Of a stretch of DNA of 64,000 nt, positions 59,319 through 64,000 are shown piece after piece. The notes under the pieces were generated by a model that saw nothing but the letters and a program-made list of their open reading frames with translations, did no database searches and was not told the DNA's origin. Position numbers and translations under genes: made by a program. The stretch is taken from contig NZ_NTMH01000002.1 of assembly GCF_002307475.1 (NCBI RefSeq), positions 19,142-83,141 on the forward strand. Direction: 5' to 3'. How positions within the stretch are numbered: position 1 is the first letter of the stretch; each line of letters opens with the position of its first letter. The DNA is from Pantoea allii (GTDB lineage Bacteria > Pseudomonadota > Gammaproteobacteria > Enterobacterales > Enterobacteriaceae).

Positions 59319-59400
59319 GTTTGCTCTCTCCTGTTTTCAGGCGGATCAAAACGGGTGATCCGCATATAGGGTAATTATTGAGCTACAGGATCAGAGCATA

Positions 59401-59440
59401 TTCATTTTAATTTTAAAATCAAAAACTATTTCCATTTTTA
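59401..59440 (-). promoter_or_regulatory. IclR operator of aceBAK
   Basis: On the minus strand the sequence contains AAATGGAAATAG, TTTTTGATTTT and AAAATGAA in the same order as the E. coli aceB operator region, where IclR binds TGGAAAT-type half-sites. It lies 83-122 bp before the aceB start. Confidence 0.82.
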
Positions 59441-59525
59441 ATAAATAAACAACTTATCATCATGATTAATAAATGATTTATTTTATTTTTTAACAGGTAA
59501 TACTTTTCACTCACGTTTTACAGAC

Positions 59526-59560
59526 GAAAAAAAACCGTGCTGCCAGCGGCTAACACGGTT
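59526..59560 (-). terminator. metA terminator
   Basis: On the minus strand AACCGTG, long loop (TTAGCCGCTGGCAG), CACGGTT, then eight T. Located 20 nt after the metA stop. Confidence 0.85.
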
Positions 59561-59580
59561 CAGTTGTAGCTAAAAAAGAA

Positions 59581-60510
59581 TTATTCCAGCGTGGGATTCA
59601 TATGGCGCAGATCAAACGGCGTAATCTGGTAGACGTAATAATTCAGCCAGTTTGAAAACAGCAGGTTTCCATGGCTACGCCAGGTGGCGCGCGGTGTAAG
59701 CTGGGGATTATCCTGTGGGAAATAGTTATAGGGTACTTCAGGATTCAGCCCGGCTTCATAGTCGCGTTGAAACTCTCCCGCCAGCGTCAGTGCATCGTAC
59801 TCCGGGTGCCCGGTCACAAACGCCAGCCTTTTGTCTTTGCTCGCCATAAGGTAGGCACCGGTTTGTTCCGATTCAGCAAATAATTCGAGGTCAGTGTAAT
59901 CCGTGATTAACTGGGTAGGGAAATCGGCATAACGGGAATGAGGCGCCAGAAAATTATCATCAAAACCCCGGGTCAGTAATGAGTGGGGATGCAGTATCTG
60001 ATGTTCAAAGACGCCTGCCAGTTTAGTCTGCCGGGTTTGTTTAGGAATGCCGTATAAAATGTTTAATGCCGCCTGCACCGCCCAACAGACAAACAGGGTT
60101 GAGGTGACATGGTTTTTAGCCCATTCCAGAACCTGTTTTATCTGCGGCCAGTACGCCACATCGTTAAATTCGACCAGCCCGAGCGGCGCACCTGTAACGA
60201 TTAAGCCGTCGTAGTTATCGTGCTGAATATCGTTAAAGTTACAGTAGAAATTGTTGAGATGATCGCTGGGTGTATTGCGCGATTCCCGGCTGTCGATGCG
60301 CAGCAGTTGAATATCAATCTGTAACGGAGAGTTTGAGAGCAACCGCAGAAACTGATTTTCAGTCTCAATTTTTTTCGGCATCAGATTAAGAACCAGCACT
60401 TTAAGCGGACGGATCTCCTGAACACTGGCACGTGACGACGTCATCACGAAGACGTTTTCGTTACGTAAAAAATTTACTGCCGGTAATTCATCGGGGACCC
60501 TGATTGGCAT
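59581..60510 (-). CDS. metA: Homoserine O-succinyltransferase
   Basis: 309 residues, as in E. coli. First committed enzyme of methionine synthesis. The triad is visible: nucleophile Cys142 ([11 protein letters not shown]), His235 and Glu237 (VTGHPEYD). N-terminal [23 protein letters not shown] is the conserved family start. MetJ boxes lie upstream and a terminator follows. In E. coli it neighbours aceB in the same order. Confidence 0.98.
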   Translation of the reverse strand: MPIRVPDELPAVNFLRNENVFVMTSSRASVQEIRPLKVLVLNLMPKKIETENQFLRLLSNSPLQIDIQLLRIDSRESRNTPSDHLNNFYCNFNDIQHDNYDGLIVTGAPLGLVEFNDVAYWPQIKQVLEWAKNHVTSTLFVCWAVQAALNILYGIPKQTRQTKLAGVFEHQILHPHSLLTRGFDDNFLAPHSRYADFPTQLITDYTDLELFAESEQTGAYLMASKDKRLAFVTGHPEYDALTLAGEFQRDYEAGLNPEVPYNYFPQDNPQLTPRATWRSHGNLLFSNWLNYYVYQITPFDLRHMNPTLE

Positions 60511-60536
60511 GGCTTAATCACCTCTCATAACCATAT

Positions 60537-60560
60537 ATACGTTTAGACATCCAGACAGCC
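60537..60560 (-). promoter_or_regulatory. MetJ operator (three met boxes) of metA
   Basis: On the minus strand three contiguous 8-bp units GGCTGTCT, GGATGTCT, AAACGTAT resemble the AGACGTCT met box, matching it at 5, 6 and 6 of 8 positions. They lie 27-50 bp before the metA start. Confidence 0.75.
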
Positions 60561-60669
60561 AAAGATAACCAGTTAAACGCTAAATGTCGAGCCTGCATAT
60601 CGACAGGTGAAAAAGTTTCAAGGCGCGGGGAGGCCTTCCCTTCAGCACAGGGTTTGAGGCGAACAGAAA

Positions 60670-61407
60670 TTAAAGAGGCATTTTAAAACCGAGGGGCAGA
60701 AAACCGTGCTGCCGCAAAATACGTTGCGCCTCGTCGGAGCGCAGGAAGATGGCAAGCGGCCTGGCGGCAGCTGACAGCGTGGCCCAGCCATACTTCGCCT
60801 GCACGTTGTAATCGGGAGGGATACTCAGGACAAGGCATTGTGAATGAGGGGTCAGGCGGGGCGCATAGCTGGCGTAGCCGATAAAAAGGTCAGCACGTCC
60901 TGTATCGATTAACCACTTTGCCGCCAGTTCGTCATCTGGAACCGGTAAGCTGTCCGGGCCGCCCACCATCGCGATTGCTCTGCGCCTGAGAAAATCGCCA
61001 CAACCGGGATGGCGCTGTTCAATATTGTCGAACAGCTGCCAGGCATAATCACCGGAGGGATCACAATGTGGGGTTGAGATCGCCAGCCGTAAATCATTAC
61101 GCCGCAGCAGCGACAGCCAGTCGTCCCCGGCCCGGACACAATCACGTTTCACCGTCAGGCAGAGCGTATTATTTGTAAAATGACCGGTATCTTGTGCAAG
61201 GCCTTGCAACAGCAACCTGGCAGGATGCTGCAGGTTGGCCGAAACAAACAGGTCGCACACGTCACCCTGCTCAATACGCTGGCGCAGTAAACCGGCAGGG
61301 CCATACTGCGTGTTTGCCATTAAGCCGGACTGGATGTTAAAGGCTGCGATTAGCGCCTTCCACACATCACGCAGGCTACCTGCTGCCAGAACGTGTAACG
61401 TTTTCAT
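60670..61407 (-). CDS. ModA-like solute-binding protein without signal peptide
   Basis: 245 residues with the fold-2 periplasmic-binding pattern of molybdate/tungstate-binding proteins (COG0725-like): LHVLAAGSLRDVWKALIAAF, YGPAGLLRQRIEQGDVCDLFVSAN, NTLCLTVKR, AISTPHCDPSGDYA, and IGYASYAPRLTPHSQ. The chain starts directly at what is the mature N-terminus in exported relatives (MKTLHVLAAGS); neither this ATG nor the longer frame to 61464 gives a signal peptide. The start lies inside the upstream gene (32-bp overlap). No permease or ATPase gene is present. It could be a cytoplasmic oxyanion sensor or a decayed binding protein. Confidence 0.75.
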   Translation of the reverse strand: MKTLHVLAAGSLRDVWKALIAAFNIQSGLMANTQYGPAGLLRQRIEQGDVCDLFVSANLQHPARLLLQGLAQDTGHFTNNTLCLTVKRDCVRAGDDWLSLLRRNDLRLAISTPHCDPSGDYAWQLFDNIEQRHPGCGDFLRRRAIAMVGGPDSLPVPDDELAAKWLIDTGRADLFIGYASYAPRLTPHSQCLVLSIPPDYNVQAKYGWATLSAAARPLAIFLRSDEAQRILRQHGFLPLGFKMPL

Positions 61408-62446
61408 GGTACGAGGTCCGGTAAAAACGGTGATACCAGCGGTCAGCCTGCTGCTGCATATCAATGTCGCGAAATTTATCAGGATAGAGCTTCTTCGCCA
61501 TCCACAGTTCGCCTAAACCTATCGCTTCCGGCATCGGATAACCCCATGCCTTGGCATACTCAGGCATTAGCCATACCTGATGATGTTTCACTGCATCAAT
61601 GGTTCGCCAAAGCGGATTTTGCTGAATCTCCTGTACCACCTGTGGATAACGATGCTGAACGAAAATCACCTGCGGGTTCCATACTACCACCTGTTCCATA
61701 CTGACCTGCCTGAAGCCCTGAATGGTCGAGGCTGCAACGTTGAGGGCACCTGCATGGGCCATCATCAGGCCGGTATATTTCCCTGCGCCGTAGGTAGTGA
61801 GATCGGGATTGGCCATATAAGCGCGGACACGCTGCTGTTCAGGTTTGTTTTTGAGACGGTCAGTCACTATCTTTCGACCGGCAAACGCCGCTGAAAGTAA
61901 TGCTCTGGCCTGTTGCTGCCTGTTCACCACCTCACCAATCAGCGTAATGCCTTCTTTGATACCCAGATCGTACGCCTGATCTTCGTTTTGCATATTGGGG
62001 TTAATCTCACCCTGCTGCCCGGCATCATCGTGACGCAACGATATTGCCAACACCGGAATGCCCAGTGCAGTGATTTGGTCAATCATCTCTTTCGGCGCAT
62101 AGTTGGTAACAAATACCACCTGTGGATGCAGCGCGACCAGTTTTTCCAAATCTACGTGGGTCAAATCACCTAGCAGCGCTTTATGCGTCAGTTCAGGTAC
62201 CAGGGTTGCGTAATCGTCCCCGAGCTGCTGTTTCCAGTTAGCGAGAATTCCCACGATTTTATCTGTCGCATTTAACTGCACGAGGAGATTGAGCGTTTGA
62301 TGCTGAAGCACGACCACGCGATTAACCTGATCTGGAATCGTGACGGTACGGCCAATTTGATCGGTCACAACACGACTGGCGTAGCTGTTTGAGGCGGTCA
62401 ACGTCAGCAGGCCAGCAAGGACCAGGCGAGTCAGTATTGTTTTCAA
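61376..62446 (-). CDS. FecB/BtuF-type periplasmic substrate-binding protein
   Basis: 356 residues. Signal peptide of about 23 residues (LTRLVLAGLLTLTASNSYA) and the class III binding-protein fold used for iron-siderophore, cobalamin and molybdate uptake: VVTDQIGRTVTIPDQVNRVVVL at the mature start, LEKLVALHPQVVFVTNYAP, IPVLAISLRHDD, and WNPQVIFVQHRYPQVVQEI near 280. It begins with TTG at 62446 behind GGAG; no in-frame ATG is nearby. Overlaps the ModA-like gene. No FecCD or ATPase genes lie in the window, so the transporter is either elsewhere or lost. Confidence 0.83.
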   Translation of the reverse strand: MKTILTRLVLAGLLTLTASNSYASRVVTDQIGRTVTIPDQVNRVVVLQHQTLNLLVQLNATDKIVGILANWKQQLGDDYATLVPELTHKALLGDLTHVDLEKLVALHPQVVFVTNYAPKEMIDQITALGIPVLAISLRHDDAGQQGEINPNMQNEDQAYDLGIKEGITLIGEVVNRQQQARALLSAAFAGRKIVTDRLKNKPEQQRVRAYMANPDLTTYGAGKYTGLMMAHAGALNVAASTIQGFRQVSMEQVVVWNPQVIFVQHRYPQVVQEIQQNPLWRTIDAVKHHQVWLMPEYAKAWGYPMPEAIGLGELWMAKKLYPDKFRDIDMQQQADRWYHRFYRTSYHENVTRSGSR

Positions 62447-63156
62447 TGAAGCGTCTCCAAAGCGTAATGCAATGGATTATATAGCGCTTATCTGCGGCAA
62501 GGTAGCCTGTTGATGCTCAACGCCTGGCACGTGTCGCAATGGAACAGTAGCGAACGGCTCAGCCTGCGGCCATTAAGCTCATCGGGAATTGGCGGATTGA
62601 GGATTGAGGATTGAGGATTGAGGATTGAGGCAAGAGTAGGAGAGGAGCAAGCCTGTTCAGCCTAAGTGATTTTACGGGCCAGGCTGAGCCTTTTGCCTGG
62701 ATCATACTGGCGGCGGACATTGAGACATACTTATGCCCGTGCAAGGATCATGATGAACGGCATTCTCGTACCCAATTCAGATAACAGTTTGACCCGGTAC
62801 GATTGAAGGCCAGACAGAATCGTTGTGTGAGTTGCATAAAACTGGCAGGAGAGTTTTGAGGTTTTTAGCCAACGCCTTTATCTGCCTGGCGTCGGAGGGC
62901 TATTACTTATTATTCGCCCTATTAACTAAAAAAGTCAGGCGGAAATTACGCCTCATCTGTGTAATTCTATTATTTCAGTATTAAATCCCTACACATTTAA
63001 CTCACTGATATTCTCTTTTACACTCTGACAATAATGCTATCAGCTTGATATTAATTAGAGCACGCGGCGTTAATTTTATAATGCATACATTTTGCTAACT
63101 TGATTTTAACGGAGCCATACAGACTCCTTCATCAACCGGAATCAAGGGGTAATGTT
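62447..63156. other. Intergenic region with heptanucleotide repeat
   Basis: 710 bp without a credible gene. It contains the GGATTGA tandem repeat (62594-62628); the right part (about 62930-63110) is AT-rich and probably carries the promoter of the YdgH/BhsA-type gene. Confidence 0.5.
62594..62628. repeat. GGATTGA heptanucleotide repeat (five units)
   Basis: Five perfect contiguous copies of the 7-bp unit GGATTGA, followed by GG. Non-coding; sits about 150 bp upstream of the FecB-type gene start. Confidence 0.9.
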
Positions 63157-63372
63157 ATGAAAATCAATAAAGTAACGTCAACTGCGGCTGCTGTAGCCTT
63201 TTCACTGATGTCTTTTGGTTGTTTCGCACAAACTGTCTCTGCCACCTCATTAACGCTGGATGGCGCGGTTTCTAAAATCGCCCGACAGGCTAAACAACAA
63301 GGTGACCATTTTAAAGTTATCAGTGCAGACACGAATAATTACGCCCATGTAACGGCTGAATTATACAAATAA
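63157..63372 (+). CDS. YdgH/BhsA/McbA-like (DUF1471) small secreted protein
   Basis: 71 residues. Signal peptide MKINKVTSTAAAVAFSLMSFGCFA, then a single DUF1471 domain ending with HFKVISADTNNYAHVTAELYK, where the conserved small beta-sheet and YHVTA-like end of the BhsA/YhcN/McbA family are visible. Such periplasmic proteins are stress-induced and influence biofilm and permeability in E. coli. Start follows AAGGGG. An unusually long hairpin terminator follows. Confidence 0.87.
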   Translation: MKINKVTSTAAAVAFSLMSFGCFAQTVSATSLTLDGAVSKIARQAKQQGDHFKVISADTNNYAHVTAELYK

Positions 63373-63394
63373 TGCCAGCGCTTAAAAAGCAAAA

Positions 63395-63450
63395 GGGCCA
63401 GCTGTTTTTATATAACGGATATCCGTTTTATAAAGCAGCTGGCCTTTTTT
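63395..63450 (+). terminator. Long hairpin terminator after the DUF1471 gene
   Basis: Outer stem GGCCAGCTG (63396-63404) / CAGCTGGCC (63436-63444), inner palindrome CGGATATCCG (63416-63425), then six T. Confidence 0.9.
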
Positions 63451-63937
63451 AGGTATTTTATCATTAAGCCTGCCAGTAATACCGCCGCACAGATTTCAAC
63501 ATTGGAAAGGGTTCTGAAGTGCGTCTTTCCAAAAGCCCCATCTGCCAATAAACGCAAATATAGCTGGAGCCTGTCTGGCTTGAGCCGGATAGCGCTGGCG
63601 ACCTTTACTCATCCTGCCGTTTAGTCGACAACCATTCACGACCTTTATTGCTGTTGCGAGTTAATGCAGGGCGGCGCTGTGCTGGATCTAAAACACAGAG
63701 GGAATTTGGCGGGTACGGGCAGGCATTCGCGGCGTTTGTTGTATCCGGATGATCAGGCGGTTCGCCGTCTTCGGTCAGGGCCGCAGGTGCATGACGCCAG
63801 GTGCGGCATTCCATCCGGCTTTCTCACGCGCCGTTTCATCCCGGCCCGGCGGTTTGAATGACGCGGACGGCGCTCGCGCGGTCCCGGCCGCGCAGCATAA
63901 CCGGCCTGACGCCCCGCTTTCCGCAGGTTACGGACGT
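63451..63937. other. Intergenic region before the rrn terminator
   Basis: 487 bp; short overlapping frames on both strands (63605-63814 minus, 63664-63861 plus) have no ribosome site or recognisable homology. I see no tRNA or other gene in it. Confidence 0.5.
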
Positions 63938-63967
63938 AAAAAAGCCCTGAACTTTCGTTCAGGGCTT
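63938..63967 (-). terminator. rRNA operon terminator
   Basis: On the minus strand AAGCCCTGAAC, GAAA loop, GTTCAGGGCTT followed by TTTT. It lies 14 nt beyond the 5S rRNA 3' end. Confidence 0.9.
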
Positions 63968-63980
63968 CTTCACTTGTTTG

Positions 63981-64000
63981 ATGCCTGGCAGTTCCCTACT
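63981..64000 (-). rRNA. rrf: 5S rRNA, 3' end (partial)
   Basis: The last 20 nt read, on the minus strand, AGTAGGGAACTGCCAGGCAT, the conserved 3' end of enterobacterial 5S rRNA. The rest of the rRNA operon lies beyond the window. In E. coli the same place next to metA is held by rrnE. Confidence 0.93.

Noticed and set aside
63605..63861. Overlapping short ORFs on both strands before the rrn terminator
   Set aside because: No ribosome site, no homology I can name, and opposite-strand overlap typical of GC-rich non-coding DNA.

Overview
The window is a chromosomal segment of an enterobacterium. Gene content and order (soxRS, ssb-uvrA, dnaB, zur, lexA-dinF, dgkA/plsB, ubiCA, lysC, pgi, yjbEFGH, metH, iclR, aceBAK, metA, then the 3' end of a 5S rRNA) match the Escherichia coli soxR-to-rrnE region, read in reverse. 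Several differences point to Erwiniaceae (Pantoea/Erwinia relatives) rather than Escherichia: no mal genes between psiE and ubiC, no alr next to dnaB, no aphA, and a PanS-like transporter beside lysC. The genus is an inference.

Layout. 1-1,459: soxR (partial)/soxS with an intact SoxR operator, then yjcB. 1,476-8,691: accessory stretch between yjcB and ssb, with a Wzx-like flippase plus TupA-like ATP-grasp pair, an AT-rich scar carrying a truncated IS3-type transposase, a DMT transporter broken by one in-frame amber codon, its AraC-type neighbour, a cysteine hydrolase and a DUF1349 protein. 8,782-21,332: ssb/uvrA, a zinc alcohol dehydrogenase, yjbQR, tyrB, a YitT-family protein, an Lrp/AsnC regulator, dnaB, qorA, pspG, dusA. 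21,432-31,280: TraF-like outer-membrane protein, zur, yjbJ, dinF-lexA, dgkA/plsB, ubiC-ubiA, psiE. 31,943-44,070: an isolated phosphodiesterase-family protein, yjbB, a PanS-like transporter, lysC with its lysine riboswitch, pgi and the yjbEFGH exopolysaccharide operon. 44,103-59,318: metH, iclR, then an inserted uronide-type module (EstB-like serine hydrolase, GPH transporter, UidC-like porin, UxuR) and the glyoxylate operon aceBAK. 59,581-64,000: metA, a pair of solute-binding proteins without a transporter, a YdgH/BhsA-type small protein, and the rrn terminator with the last 20 nt of 5S rRNA on the minus strand.

The most coherent unusual unit lies between iclR and aceK. A UxuR-type regulator, a GPH transporter, a UidC-like porin and a divergent serine hydrolase sit around three copies of a TGGTCAACCA-type palindrome that fits the UxuR/ExuR operator pattern. 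No beta-glucuronidase is present, so the hydrolase may process an esterified or otherwise modified uronide. Other points: replacement of alr by an Lrp/YitT pair upstream of tyrB, the amber-interrupted DMT transporter, a ModA-like binding protein with no signal peptide that overlaps a FecB/BtuF-like one, and several short tandem repeats. Regulation readable from sequence includes SoxR, LexA (ssb/uvrA and two sites at lexA), CRP, sigma-54 (pspG), MetJ (metA), IclR (aceB) and the lysine riboswitch.
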